Position numbers and translations under genes: made by a program. The notes under the pieces are model-generated. The model was not told where the DNA came from, ran no database searches, and saw only the letters and a list, made by a program, of their open reading frames with translations. Of a DNA stretch of 45,964 bases, positions 8,575 to 17,349 are shown in pieces (positions within the stretch are counted from its first letter, which is position 1; each line of letters begins with the position of its first letter). Origin of the DNA: Thermoflexus hugenholtzii JAD2 (GTDB lineage Bacteria > Chloroflexota > Anaerolineae > Thermoflexales > Thermoflexaceae); contig NZ_FYEK01000037.1 of NCBI RefSeq assembly GCF_900187885.1, positions 1 through 45,964 of the forward strand. The letters are read 5' to 3'.

Positions 8575-9132
8575 TCACCGCACCCGCGGGATGGTGATCC
8601 CCTGCTGGTTCTGATACCGTCCGCCTCGCTCCTTGTAAGACCGCTCGCAGACCTCGTCCGCTTCGAAGAACAGGACCTGAGCGATCCCCTCGTAGGCATA
8701 GATCTTCGCCGGCAGCGGCGTGGTGTTGCTGATCTCCAGCGTGAGATACCCTTCCCACTCCGGCTCCAGGGGAGTGACGTTCACGATGATCCCGCAGCGG
8801 GCGTAAGTGGACTTCCCCACGCACACCACCAAGACGTTCCGGGGGATCCTGAAATACTCAACGCTGCGGGCCAGGGCGAAGGAATTGGGGGGGATGACGC
8901 AGACTTCCCCTCGCACGTCCACAAACGAGCGGGGGTCGAAGTTCTTGGGATCCACCACGGTGCTGTAAACGTCAGTGAACACCTTGAACTCGTCTGCGAC
9001 CCGGATGTCGTAACCGTAAGAGGAAAGCCCGTAGGAGATCACCCCGGGCCGCACCTGGGATTCCTCGAAGGGCTCGATCATACGATGCTTCAGGGCCATC
9101 TCGCGGATCCAGCGATCGGACTTCAGGCCCAT
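8575..9132 (-). CDS. dcd: dCTP deaminase
   Basis: A 185-residue trimeric dCTP deaminase converting dCTP to dUTP, feeding dUMP for thymidylate synthesis. Hallmarks: [13 protein letters not shown] near residue 38, [39 protein letters not shown], the active-site segment TPLEPEWEG with Glu123, and the C-terminal [24 protein letters not shown]. Length equals that of E. coli Dcd. The C-terminal [13 protein letters not shown] closes over bound nucleotide in the family. The ATG follows GAGGAGGACGCCC. It is the last gene of a minus-strand run that also carries nfeD, a regulator and a PH-domain protein; no functional tie to these is evident. A bifunctional deaminase/dUTPase is possible but cannot be told by eye. 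Confidence 0.96.
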   Translation of the reverse strand: MGLKSDRWIREMALKHRMIEPFEESQVRPGVISYGLSSYGYDIRVADEFKVFTDVYSTVVDPKNFDPRSFVDVRGEVCVIPPNSFALARSVEYFRIPRNVLVVCVGKSTYARCGIIVNVTPLEPEWEGYLTLEISNTTPLPAKIYAYEGIAQVLFFEADEVCERSYKERGGRYQNQQGITIPRVR

Positions 9133-9175
9133 CGGGCGTCCTCCTCGCGCGTGGGATGAAGATGTTCTCCTCTCT

Positions 9176-10063
9176 TCACCGGAGGATCTGAAGCATGGCG
9201 CCCAGCAGCAACCCCTGAACCATCAGCCCGACCAGCCACAGCCCATAGGCTGCGGGCCGCTCGTGCTCATGCAGCAGGAACCCCAGGACCGCATGGAGGG
9301 CCCAGATCAGGGCTCCCAGCCCGGGGAGCCGGACCAGATGGAGGGAGGAGGTCAGTAGAGCGTGGACGGACCCTTCCAGAGGGATCTGGGGCGGCAAACC
9401 CGGGAACCGCATGCAGAGCCAGAGCCACATCCCCCAGAGGACGAGGGCCCCGAGGCCGATGAGCGCCCACGCCGCCCGATCCGCCCAGAAGGCCCGTTGC
9501 CGCCATCCGGGGAAGACCGTCGTCTGCTCCAGACGCTGGGTGGGCTTCATCGCCGCCCGCTCCCGGAAAGCGTCGATGAAGGCCTGAGGCTGAGCCGGTG
9601 AGATGGCATAGATGGCTGCCTCCGTGATCACCCAGAGCTGCCGGGGGAGATCCTCGGTGGCGAAGAAGAGGACGAGACGGTTCTCCTCCACGGCCCACGC
9701 GTGGCCGGTGTAGAGGCCCGGCCAGCGGATGCCGCGCCAGCCCCGCACCGCCCCGGGATGCGCCGGAGCCGGGCGCAGATCCTGAATGGCGTGCATAGGG
9801 ATGATGTGAACCGCCGGCCACCAGGTCAGGATCAAGCCGTTGCGATCCAGATAATACCGGGCGGAATGGAGGCCCCGCAGGACGTAGCCGATCATGACGG
9901 CTCCCAGCAGGGCCAACCCGGCTCCGGTGGACGCCGCCGCCACTTCCGGCGAGGGCGGACGGGAGAGGGTGAAGAGGATCCCGGCCAGGGCGATCAGCCC
10001 GAGGAGGCCTTCCAGCAGGACGCCCACCCGCAGCCCGCGCCGCCGGTCCGGCCGTTCGGTCAT
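9176..10063 (-). CDS. Membrane protein with a bacterial PH-like domain
   Basis: A 295-residue protein with two N-terminal helices (about 14-34 and 42-63), a central beta-rich cytoplasmic domain from [20 protein letters not shown] to the [16 protein letters not shown] helix (about 68-168), and three C-terminal helices. The central domain has the layout of bacterial PH-like domains (bPH type): strands with a turn at [20 protein letters not shown] and a closing amphipathic helix reading [10 protein letters not shown]. The ATG overlaps the TGA of the regulator gene by four bases (ATGA), so translation is coupled. It may act as a membrane sensor or scaffold for that regulator; this is inference. 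No enzymatic motif is present. Confidence 0.8.
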   Translation of the reverse strand: MTERPDRRRGLRVGVLLEGLLGLIALAGILFTLSRPPSPEVAAASTGAGLALLGAVMIGYVLRGLHSARYYLDRNGLILTWWPAVHIIPMHAIQDLRPAPAHPGAVRGWRGIRWPGLYTGHAWAVEENRLVLFFATEDLPRQLWVITEAAIYAISPAQPQAFIDAFRERAAMKPTQRLEQTTVFPGWRQRAFWADRAAWALIGLGALVLWGMWLWLCMRFPGLPPQIPLEGSVHALLTSSLHLVRLPGLGALIWALHAVLGFLLHEHERPAAYGLWLVGLMVQGLLLGAMLQILR

Positions 10064-10707
10064 CCCTGTCCCTCCGGCGGGGTCAGCATGTAACCGAACC
10101 CGCGCACCGAGACCAGCACCTCCCCCCGCTCCGGGTCCAGGCCCAGGCGCTTGCGGATCTGGCGGATGTGCACTTTCAGGAGCTCCCGGGCCTCCGGGTC
10201 ATCCGTCTCGATCCCCCAGACCTCCCGCACCAGATCCGCATGGGAAACCACCTGGCCGGCGCGCCGGGCCAGCACGGTGAGGATCTTGAACTGCAGAGGA
10301 GGGAGCTGCACCGGCCGGCCGCGCCAGAGCACCCGCTTGCGGCCCTGGTCAATGATCAGCGGCCCCACCTGCACCACCTCGCCGCCGGTCCAGGTCTGGA
10401 AGGCCCGCCACGCCCGGGCCAGGCGCTCCCAAATGGGATCCGCCGCCGCGTCCTCCACCGGGCAGATCAGGGGAAGGGGAGAGCATCCCCGCAGGGCGTT
10501 GAACAGCCCTCGGCCGTTGCGCTCCAGCCACTCTCGATCCGCCACGATGACGTCGGGGACGGCGCGGGCGATCAGCGCCAGCCCTCCCCGCAAATCCGGC
10601 GCGTAATGCGCGCGATATCCCACCTGCAGGGCGCTCTGGAGCAAACGCTCCCCCAGCTCCAGATCCGGATGGATGATCAGCACCCGCAGGCGATCCATCC
10701 CTTCCAT
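10060..10707 (-). CDS. OmpR/PhoB-type winged-helix regulator with atypical receiver
   Basis: A 215-residue DNA-binding protein. Residues ~8-95 have receiver topology, with a candidate Asp57 (PDVIVADREWLERNG), but beta-1 ends in IIHPDLE instead of the usual double acidic pair, and no conserved Lys is seen near the end of the domain, so phosphorylation is doubtful. Residues ~112-210 are a full OmpR/PhoB winged helix: VGPLIIDQGRKRVLWRGRPV, LPPLQFKILTVLARRAGQVV, DLVREVWG and HIRQIRKRLGLDP. Start at 10707 (M4 at 10698 is an alternative); GGGGAGAC lies upstream. It is translationally coupled to the PH-domain membrane protein, and nfeD ends 31 bp upstream. No histidine kinase is adjacent. It may respond to a ligand or partner protein instead of phosphate. 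Confidence 0.88.
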   Translation of the reverse strand: MEGMDRLRVLIIHPDLELGERLLQSALQVGYRAHYAPDLRGGLALIARAVPDVIVADREWLERNGRGLFNALRGCSPLPLICPVEDAAADPIWERLARAWRAFQTWTGGEVVQVGPLIIDQGRKRVLWRGRPVQLPPLQFKILTVLARRAGQVVSHADLVREVWGIETDDPEARELLKVHIRQIRKRLGLDPERGEVLVSVRGFGYMLTPPEGQG

Positions 10708-10738
10708 CCCCGGAGTCTCCCCTCGACGGGAATCCCCA

Positions 10739-12094
10739 TTATGCCGGACGCCCTTCCGGTGCCGCCGGGCGCTCTGACGAAGTCGCGGGAGGCGTCCATT
10801 TCCGCACCCGCAGCCGGAGGCCTTCCACCCCGCTCACCTGGACGGGCGTGCCGGCCGGTATCATACCCGCTTCGCTCTCCGCCGTCCACAATTCGCCGGC
10901 TACGTGCACCATCCCAACGGGGTTGAGATCGGTGCGCGCCTCCCCGATGCGCCCGATCAACGCCTCCACGCCCATGACGCTGGGGCGGCGCTGAGCCTGG
11001 AGGGCCTTCGCCACGATAAAGCCGAAGAAGCCCGCCATGGCCAGCCCGGTGCCGCCGGCGACCCAAGGGGAGAGCGGTGGGAAGGGCGAACGGGCGACCG
11101 GGGCGAACAGGACCAGGGCCCCCGCGATGAACGTCGCCGTCCCCACCGCCGTCAGGGCGCCGTGGGTGGGCGCCTTGATGTCCAGGATGAACAGGACGAT
11201 GGCCACGGCGATGAGCAGCAGCCCCAGCCAGTTGACCGGCAGCACCCCGATCCCGTAGGCCGCCAGGAGCAGGCACACCACCCCGATGAACCCGGCCACC
11301 CACCCGCCGGGGTTCGACAGCTCGATCAGGATGGCCTGCACGCCGATGGCCAGCAGGATGAGGGCGACGTTCGGATCCACCAGACGGTGGAGGATCTCCT
11401 CCACGATGTTCATCGGCAAGGGCACCATGACCGCCCCCTGAGTGCGCAGGGTGCGCGGTCCGCCCGACACCCGCACCGTTCGGCCGTCCAGCTGGCGGAG
11501 CAGGTCCTCGGGGCTCTCCGCGATCCCATCGATGAGGCCGGCCTCCAGGGCCTCTCGGGCGCTCACCGCCTTCGCGGATTCCACCGCGGCCTCTGCCAGC
11601 CGCACGGCATCCGGGCCGCGTCGCTCCGCCAGGCTGCGGACCTGGGCTTTCAGGATCTCCTTGACCTTCTGGCTGAGGGTCTGGGGGAGATCCTCCCCCT
11701 GGCCGCCGACGGGGGAGGCGGCCCCGATGGCCGTCTCCGGAGCCATCCACGCCAGGTGCCCAGCCAGGGTCACCAGCGTCCCGGCGGACCCCGCGATGGC
11801 CCCCCGCGGGGCGACGTAGACGATCACTGGAACCGGGCTCTCCCGGATCATGGAGACCAGACGCAGGGTGAGGTTGACCTCACCGCCCGGAGTGTTGAGC
11901 TGCAGCACCAGCGCCTCCGCCCCCTGATCCTGAGCAACCTCGATCCCCCGCCGCAAGTAATCCGCCACCACCGGGGTCAGCGCCCCCTCCACCCGCAACC
12001 ACACCACCCGGGGAGCGGCGTCCGCCTCCACGCCCCCGGCTCCCAGCAGAAGCATCAAAATCCCCAACCACCCCATCCAGCGCCATCCACGCAT
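10739..12094 (-). CDS. NfeD family ClpP-type membrane serine protease
   Basis: A 451-residue protein; the ATG at 12094 follows GGAAAGGAGCTCCG. Signal peptide at 1-27, then a ClpP-crotonase-like protease domain (~30-230) with the nucleophile in AIAGSAGTLVTLAG and the catalytic Lys likely in KVKEILKAQVRSLAERRGPD. A block of about five transmembrane helices follows (MVPLPMNIVEEILHRLVDPN through FFGFIVAKAL), and the C-terminus is the NfeD OB-fold (LIGRIGEARTDLNPVGMVHV to VQVSGVEGLRLRVRKW). Long-form NfeD proteins cleave stomatin-type proteins at the membrane; the usual SPFH/stomatin partner gene is not next to it here. First gene of a run with a regulator, a PH-domain protein and dcd. Confidence 0.92.
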   Translation of the reverse strand: MRGWRWMGWLGILMLLLGAGGVEADAAPRVVWLRVEGALTPVVADYLRRGIEVAQDQGAEALVLQLNTPGGEVNLTLRLVSMIRESPVPVIVYVAPRGAIAGSAGTLVTLAGHLAWMAPETAIGAASPVGGQGEDLPQTLSQKVKEILKAQVRSLAERRGPDAVRLAEAAVESAKAVSAREALEAGLIDGIAESPEDLLRQLDGRTVRVSGGPRTLRTQGAVMVPLPMNIVEEILHRLVDPNVALILLAIGVQAILIELSNPGGWVAGFIGVVCLLLAAYGIGVLPVNWLGLLLIAVAIVLFILDIKAPTHGALTAVGTATFIAGALVLFAPVARSPFPPLSPWVAGGTGLAMAGFFGFIVAKALQAQRRPSVMGVEALIGRIGEARTDLNPVGMVHVAGELWTAESEAGMIPAGTPVQVSGVEGLRLRVRKWTPPATSSERPAAPEGRPA

Positions 12095-12533
12095 CGGAGC
12101 TCCTTTCCGGTTCCGGCCCGACCGGATCGGCCCTGCCGTAGGGGGCCCCACAAGCAAACAGGTCACGGCTGAAGAGACCGCATGGTCGCGGCTGAAGCCG
12201 CTCCTACCCAACATCGATCCTCCTGTAGGAGGGGCTTCAGCCCCGAACCGCTGCCCCCATGGCAACGGCGATCATTCCCGAAGGGAGAGCCTTCAATCCA
12301 ACCCCCTTTCCTCGATCCCGCAAGGGTCGCAGCGAAAGTCGCTCCTGCTTCCGATGGATGACAAAGCGCAAGCCGAAATGAATTTCAGCCTACCATGGGC
12401 GGAGATTTCACCCCGAACTCTTGTCCTCGATCCTGCAAGGGTCACGACAAAGGCCGCTTCCGCCGGAACAGATCCCATGGCTCATTCTATGGCATTCCAT
12501 CGGTCTGTGCCTATATTCAGAAGGACAGATGCT
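12095..12533. other. 439-bp intergenic region carrying dispersed palindromic repeats
   Basis: No convincing gene. It separates the 5' end of nfeD from the 3' end of the helicase gene, both on the minus strand, and must contain the nfeD promoter, which I could not fix. It holds an inverted pair of palindromic elements (12185-12207 and 12225-12248) and two related copies of a CTCGATCC-C/T-GCAAGGGTC motif (12311-12350 and 12425-12465), the second preceded by CCCCGAACT as in the repeat region near 19455. Confidence 0.7.
12185..12248. repeat. REP-like inverted pair of palindromic elements
   Basis: Element 12185-12207 has core GCGGCTGAAGCCGC and ends CTCCTAC. Element 12225-12248 starts GTAGGAG and has core GGGGCTTCAGCCCC. 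They are inverted copies of one another, 17 bp apart, each itself a palindrome. The same architecture recurs at 19403-19462. Such core palindromes resemble REP/BIME units of other bacteria. Confidence 0.75.
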
Positions 12534-15080
12534 TCATTCCACGCGCGCTCCCTCCAGCAGGCGCTCCAGCAAACGACGGGTTTCCCCTTTGAGATCGATC
12601 ATCTCCCCCGGGGGACCCACGCAGGCTGGGCATCCCCGTTCGCACGGGCAGCGCTGGAGCACCTCGCCCGCCGCCTGAAGGAGAAAAGGCTGGACGGTGT
12701 AGAGATGCTCGGCGAAGCCGACACCCCCCGGCACGTTTTCATAGAGCAGCAGGGTGGGGCCTCCTGTGAGGCGGCCCTCCGGATCCACCAGGAGGCTCAG
12801 ATCCGCCGGATCGCTCATCAGGAAGACGGGGGCCAGGTGATGGAGGAGATCCCCCAGCCCGGAGAGGGCGCTGCGGGTCCCTTGCATCTCCTCCAGACGC
12901 CGGTGGCAGCGCCGGCACACCGTGATCAGGTTCTCCGGGGCATGCGCCTCCGCCCGATCCCGGAAGGTTCGCAACGGACGAAGGTGATGGACATCGTGGG
13001 CCTGGCCCGGAAGCTCCGGCGCCCCGCACACCCGGCACCGGTAGCCGTCCCGGGATCGGATGGCCCGACGGATGGCCTCCCATTCCAGCCCATAATCCAG
13101 CGGTCCGATCCACACGCCCTCGGCGCGTAGGGCCTCCACGAGGGCGGGGCGCAGCGCCAGCCACCAGGCCGTGGTCGGGAGCGCTTCCTCCGGGGTCTCC
13201 ACCTCCTCCCATCCGATGAGCTCCCCGCCGGGCCAGCGCCGGCGTCGGTATCCGACCACCCGCCGGGTGATCGTCACCTCCCCCCACGCCCCGACGGCCC
13301 ACGGCGCCTCCCACCGGGCGTGCTCCTGATCGAGCGCCCAGCGCGCTTCCACGATGGGCTCGGTGAACTCATCCCCCTCAAACGGCTCCGCGAGGGCTTC
13401 CCCCCGCTCCCAGTCCACCGCGAGGACCCGGTAAGCCACCCCCTCGTGCAGGTAGACCGCCCCCGGGTGGACCAGGATGGGCGCGGAAGGGCGGTCCACC
13501 TCCCCGATCACCCGACCACTCGGCCCCGCGAGGCGGATGTGCACACGCTCCCCTGTGGTGGTGCGCAGGTTGATCTCCTGGGCCGGGTAGCGGTCCGCTC
13601 GGAAATACACCCGTCCATCTGTAGGGTTGCGGTAGAGCGGCTCCCCTTCCGCCATCATCCGCTCCACGATCCAGGCGGTGTCCAGAGTGCGGGCGAAGAG
13701 CTCGTCGGACCCCAGGGGCCACTCAAAGGCGGCGCAGCGCAGGTGATCCGTGAGAATCAGCAGATTGTCCGGATCGAAGCGAACGGCTTCGGGGGACCTC
13801 CGGAACAGGAATTCGGGATGGGCGGCCAGATATTCGTCCAGCGGCGTGGCGGTGAGCACCAGGAGGGCCACGCTCAGGGGCGTGCGGCGGCCGGCCCGTC
13901 CCGCCTGCTGACGGACCGAGGCGATGCTCCCCGGGTAGCCGACCATCACGCAGGCCTGCAGGGCGCCGATGTCGATCCCCAGTTCCAGGGCGTTGGTGGC
14001 GATCACCGCGCGGATCCACCCCTCCCGAAGCCCTCCCTCGATCTCCCGGCGCTCCTCCGGAAGGTATCCGCCGCGATATCCCCGCACCTCCCCGGGATCC
14101 CCACCTCGTTCGCTCCAGGCCTCCCGCACGATGCGCAACAGCCGCTCCACTGCCATGCGGGACCGGGCGAAGGCGATGGTGGGGATCCCGTGCTCCAGGA
14201 GGGTGAGGATCAACCCGGCGGCAGCGGTCAGAGCGCTCTGGCGCAGGCCGGTGGCGGCATCGAGCAGCGGGGGGCGATACAGGATGAAGTGGCGTTCGCC
14301 GGAAGGGGAGCCGTCATCCTCTACGATGTGGACCGGGGCTTCCACCAGCCCTTCGGCCAGCTCGGGACCGTTGGCGACGGTGGCGGAGGCCAGGAGGAAC
14401 TGGGGTGCCGCGCCGTAAGCCCGGGCCAGGCGCCGCAGCCGTCGCAACACGTTCGCCACGTGGCTGCCGAACACTCCCCGGTAGACGTGGGCTTCATCGA
14501 TCACCACAAAGCGCAGATGCCGCAGGAAATCCGCCCAGCGGGGATGCTGGGGCAGGATCCCCAGGTGCAGCATGTCGGGGTTGGTCAGGATCAGGCGCCC
14601 CCGCTCCCGGACGAAACGTCGCGCCTCGGCCGGCGTGTCCCCATCGTAAGGCAGCGCGGCCACCGGGAGCTCCAGGGCGGAGAGCCAGGCGCGCAGGACC
14701 GCGCGCTGATCGTGCGCTAAAGCCTTGGTGGGATACAAGAAGAGGGCTGTGGTCCGCGGGTCCTCGCAGAGCGCCTGAAAGATGGGGAGCAGAAAGGCCA
14801 GGGTCTTCCCGGAGGCCGTCCCGGTGAAGAGGGCCACGTGGGCCCCTTGACGGGCCGCCCGATACGCTTCCGCCTGATGGGTGAACAGCACCTGGATCCC
14901 CTGTCGCCGTAGCGCATCCTGACAGCGGGGGTGGAGATCTGCCGGGATGGGAACTTCACGGGCCTGCCGGGCGGGCGCCCGAGCCCACGCCGCCACATGC
15001 CGGCGAAAGGAAGGATCCTCTCGCCAGCGCTGCAACAGGCGCGCCAGCGCGAGATCGCCCATGCCCATGGCGGACCGCAT
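12534..15080 (-). CDS. DEAD/DEAH helicase with DUF1998 and embedded HNH nuclease domain
   Basis: An 848-residue superfamily 2 helicase of the MrfA/YprA type, DNA repair helicases with a C-terminal four-Cys DUF1998 region. Motifs: Walker A TGTASGKT (86-93), DEAH (195-198), SAT (232-234), TNALELGIDIG and QQAGRAGR (391-398). The DUF1998 end is clear: ALSGLGDLLHHLAPVFLMSD, LLYENVPGGVGFAEHLY, and Cys811, Cys813, Cys817, Cys820 (CPCERGCPACVG). Between TTAWWLALRPALVEALRAEG (636-655) and ALSGLGD (738-744), where normal relatives run straight through, lies a complete HNH module at ~665-732: WEAIRRAIRSRDGYRCRVCG (Cys682, Cys685), HDVHHLRPL (His698-His699), Asn717, VCRRCHRRL (Cys722, Cys725, His726). 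So a zinc HNH endonuclease is inserted in the helicase. Start 15080 follows GGAGAGGG; Met5 or Met7 are alternatives. Confidence 0.93.
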   Translation of the reverse strand: MRSAMGMGDLALARLLQRWREDPSFRRHVAAWARAPARQAREVPIPADLHPRCQDALRRQGIQVLFTHQAEAYRAARQGAHVALFTGTASGKTLAFLLPIFQALCEDPRTTALFLYPTKALAHDQRAVLRAWLSALELPVAALPYDGDTPAEARRFVRERGRLILTNPDMLHLGILPQHPRWADFLRHLRFVVIDEAHVYRGVFGSHVANVLRRLRRLARAYGAAPQFLLASATVANGPELAEGLVEAPVHIVEDDGSPSGERHFILYRPPLLDAATGLRQSALTAAAGLILTLLEHGIPTIAFARSRMAVERLLRIVREAWSERGGDPGEVRGYRGGYLPEERREIEGGLREGWIRAVIATNALELGIDIGALQACVMVGYPGSIASVRQQAGRAGRRTPLSVALLVLTATPLDEYLAAHPEFLFRRSPEAVRFDPDNLLILTDHLRCAAFEWPLGSDELFARTLDTAWIVERMMAEGEPLYRNPTDGRVYFRADRYPAQEINLRTTTGERVHIRLAGPSGRVIGEVDRPSAPILVHPGAVYLHEGVAYRVLAVDWERGEALAEPFEGDEFTEPIVEARWALDQEHARWEAPWAVGAWGEVTITRRVVGYRRRRWPGGELIGWEEVETPEEALPTTAWWLALRPALVEALRAEGVWIGPLDYGLEWEAIRRAIRSRDGYRCRVCGAPELPGQAHDVHHLRPLRTFRDRAEAHAPENLITVCRRCHRRLEEMQGTRSALSGLGDLLHHLAPVFLMSDPADLSLLVDPEGRLTGGPTLLLYENVPGGVGFAEHLYTVQPFLLQAAGEVLQRCPCERGCPACVGPPGEMIDLKGETRRLLERLLEGARVE

Positions 15081-15220
15081 CCCTCTCCGGACGCAACAGA
15101 TGGTTGGGATCGCTCTCTCCTTCCATTATGCCTTCAAGGAGGGATTCCGGTATCCTTGGGGAAAACGGTCGTCGGGGTCGACGGCCATCCATACGTTCCG
15201 AACCCGGAGGGGCAATCGCG

Positions 15221-15952
15221 ATGGTGGGGACGCTGATCAACGTGGCGACGGTGGTGGCCGGGAGCGGCGCCGGCCTGCTGGTGGGCAGCCGCCTCCCCGA
15301 GCGCATCCGCCAGACCGTGCTGAGCGGCTTAGGCCTGATCACCCTGGTCATCGGGATGAGCATGGCCCTTCAGACCCGGAACCCGCTGCTGATGCTGGCC
15401 TCGCTGCTGCTGGGCGGGGTCATCGGGGAGCTGCTGGGCTTAGAGGAACGGCTGCAGGCCCTGGGACGTTATCTCGAAACCCGCGTCTCCGGCCACAGCG
15501 GGGAAGGCAGCGCCTTCGTCAAAGGCTTCGTCACCGCCAGCCTGGTCTTCTGCGTCGGCCCCATGACCATCCTGGGCTCCATCCAGGACGGCCTCACCGG
15601 CAACTACACGCTGCTGGCCATCAAAGCCACCCTGGATGGCTTCGCCTCCCTGGCCTTCAGCGCCTCCCTTGGGATCGGCGTGATGTTCGCCGCCCTGACG
15701 GTGTTGATCTACCAGGGCGCCCTCACCCTGGGAGCCGGGTTGGTGAAAGCCGTCCTCACCGAGGCCATGATCACCGAGATGACGGCAGTGGGCGGAACCA
15801 TGATCCTGGGCATCGGATTGCTGCTGCTCGACCTCAAGCGGGTGCGGGTAGCCAGCTTCCTCCCCGGCCTGTTCATCGCTCCCATCCTGGTCGCCCTTGC
15901 CCCGACCCTCAACGCCATGCTGGTCCGCCTGGGGATCCCCCTCACCCCATAA
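15221..15952 (+). CDS. DUF554 family membrane protein
   Basis: A 243-residue integral membrane protein with about seven hydrophobic helices. The family features are GTLINVATVVAGSGAGLLVG at the start, a LLLGGVIGELLGLEERLQAL segment, GFVTASLVFCVGPMTILGSI and DGLTGNYTLLAIKATLDGF. DUF554 proteins (YdfK/YqgA type) are putative transporters or channels of unknown substrate. The start ATG at 15221 follows GGAGGGGC; the open frame extends upstream without a ribosome site. It heads a plus-strand group with a dihydropyrimidinase-like enzyme (18 bp gap) and a patatin, and lies divergent from the helicase gene. Confidence 0.92.
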   Translation: MVGTLINVATVVAGSGAGLLVGSRLPERIRQTVLSGLGLITLVIGMSMALQTRNPLLMLASLLLGGVIGELLGLEERLQALGRYLETRVSGHSGEGSAFVKGFVTASLVFCVGPMTILGSIQDGLTGNYTLLAIKATLDGFASLAFSASLGIGVMFAALTVLIYQGALTLGAGLVKAVLTEAMITEMTAVGGTMILGIGLLLLDLKRVRVASFLPGLFIAPILVALAPTLNAMLVRLGIPLTP

Positions 15953-15970
15953 GATGCGGGAGGAATCCCG

Positions 15971-17338
15971 ATGTTGATCCGAAACGGAACCCTGGTGACC
16001 GCGGAGGGGATGTTGCGGGCGGAGATCCGGATCGAAGGAGAACGGATCGCTGCCATCGGGGATCTGGCCCCCTACCCCGGCGAGCCGGTGGTGGACGCCG
16101 GCGGCGCATATGTGCTCCCCGGCCTGGTGGATCCCCATGTTCACATCGCTCTGGACACCGGGATCTACCGCACGGACGATGATTGGTGGATCGGAACGCG
16201 GGCGGCCGTCTTCGGCGGGATCACCACGGTGATCGACTTCGCCACTCAGTTCCGGGGGCAGCGCTTCGAGGACGCCCTGGCCGCCCGCCTGGAGGAAGCC
16301 CGGGAGAAGGCTGTCGTGGACTACGCCTTCCATATGATGGTCACCGATCTCCCGCCGGGCCGGGAGGGGGAGCTGGGAAAGCTGGTGGAACAGGGGGTGG
16401 CGGGCATCAAACTCTACACCACCTACCGGCCGAACTACTACGCCGATGACGCCACCCTGTTGCGGGTGATGCGGGCGGCGGGCGCCATGGGGCTGATCAC
16501 CATGGTCCACTGCGAGAACGACGCCCTGGTGACCGAAGCCGCTGAGCAGCTGAAGGCAGCGGGGCGCACCGGCCTGCGGGAGCACGGCCGCTCCCGGCCA
16601 CCCCTGGCGGAGATCGAGGCCGTCCACCGCGTTCTCTTCCTGGCTGCCGAGGCCCGCGCCCCCGTCTACATCGTCCACTGTTCCACCGCCCGCTCCGTGG
16701 ATCTGGTCCACGAGGCTGCCCTGCGGGGGCAGCCCGCCTTCGCCGAGACCTGTCCTCAGTATCTGCTCCTGGACGAGACCGCTTACGAGGGCCCTCACCC
16801 GGAGTGGTATATCCTCCAGCCTCCGCTGCGCCCGGCCGCCGAGCGGGCCGGGCTGTGGGAGCGCCTGCACCGGGGCTGGATCGCGGCCGTCGGAACCGAT
16901 CACTGCGATTACGCCTTAAGCCAGAAGACCGCCACGGGATCTTTCCTCACCACCCCCGGCGGGCTGCCGGGGCTGGAGACCATGCTGCCGCTGCTTTACA
17001 CCTATGGTGTCGCCGAGGGGCGCATCGGATGGCCGGATTTGGTGCGCCTGTGCGCCACTGGCCCGGCGAAGCTCTTCGGGCTCTACCCCCGGAAAGGCGC
17101 CCTGCAGCCGGGGGCCGACGCCGACCTGGTGATCTATGACCCGGAGCCGGAGGAGACCCTCTCCGCCGCTCGTCTGCATCACATCGCCGGCTATACCCCT
17201 TATGAGGGCTGGCGGGTGCAGGGACGGGTGCGCACGGTGATCGTGCGGGGCCAGATCGTCGTGGAGGACGGGGCCTTCCGGGGGACGCCGGGATGGGGCC
17301 GCTTCCTCCCGGCCGCTCCCTTTACCACCCGACTCTGA
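15971..17338 (+). CDS. Dihydropyrimidinase/dihydroorotase-like amidohydrolase
   Basis: A 455-residue cyclic amidohydrolase with a TIM-barrel binuclear metal site: His56 and His58 (DPHVHIAL), Lys147 for the carbamate bridge (VAGIKLYTTY), His180 (TMVHCEN), His236 (YIVHCST) and Asp310 (VGTDHCDY). The flanking beta-sandwich is present (LIRNGTLVTAEGMLRAEIRI and GADADLVIYDPEPEETLSA). The order and the HYTPYEGW-like end (GYTPYEGWRVQGRVRTVIVR) resemble D-hydantoinase/dihydropyrimidinase more than dihydroorotase. It would open cyclic ureides or imides such as 5,6-dihydropyrimidines. No pyrimidine catabolism genes are nearby, so the natural substrate is open. The ATG lies behind GGGAGGAATCCCG. Confidence 0.92.
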   Translation: MLIRNGTLVTAEGMLRAEIRIEGERIAAIGDLAPYPGEPVVDAGGAYVLPGLVDPHVHIALDTGIYRTDDDWWIGTRAAVFGGITTVIDFATQFRGQRFEDALAARLEEAREKAVVDYAFHMMVTDLPPGREGELGKLVEQGVAGIKLYTTYRPNYYADDATLLRVMRAAGAMGLITMVHCENDALVTEAAEQLKAAGRTGLREHGRSRPPLAEIEAVHRVLFLAAEARAPVYIVHCSTARSVDLVHEAALRGQPAFAETCPQYLLLDETAYEGPHPEWYILQPPLRPAAERAGLWERLHRGWIAAVGTDHCDYALSQKTATGSFLTTPGGLPGLETMLPLLYTYGVAEGRIGWPDLVRLCATGPAKLFGLYPRKGALQPGADADLVIYDPEPEETLSAARLHHIAGYTPYEGWRVQGRVRTVIVRGQIVVEDGAFRGTPGWGRFLPAAPFTTRL

Positions 17339-17349
17339 AGGGGGCTCCC

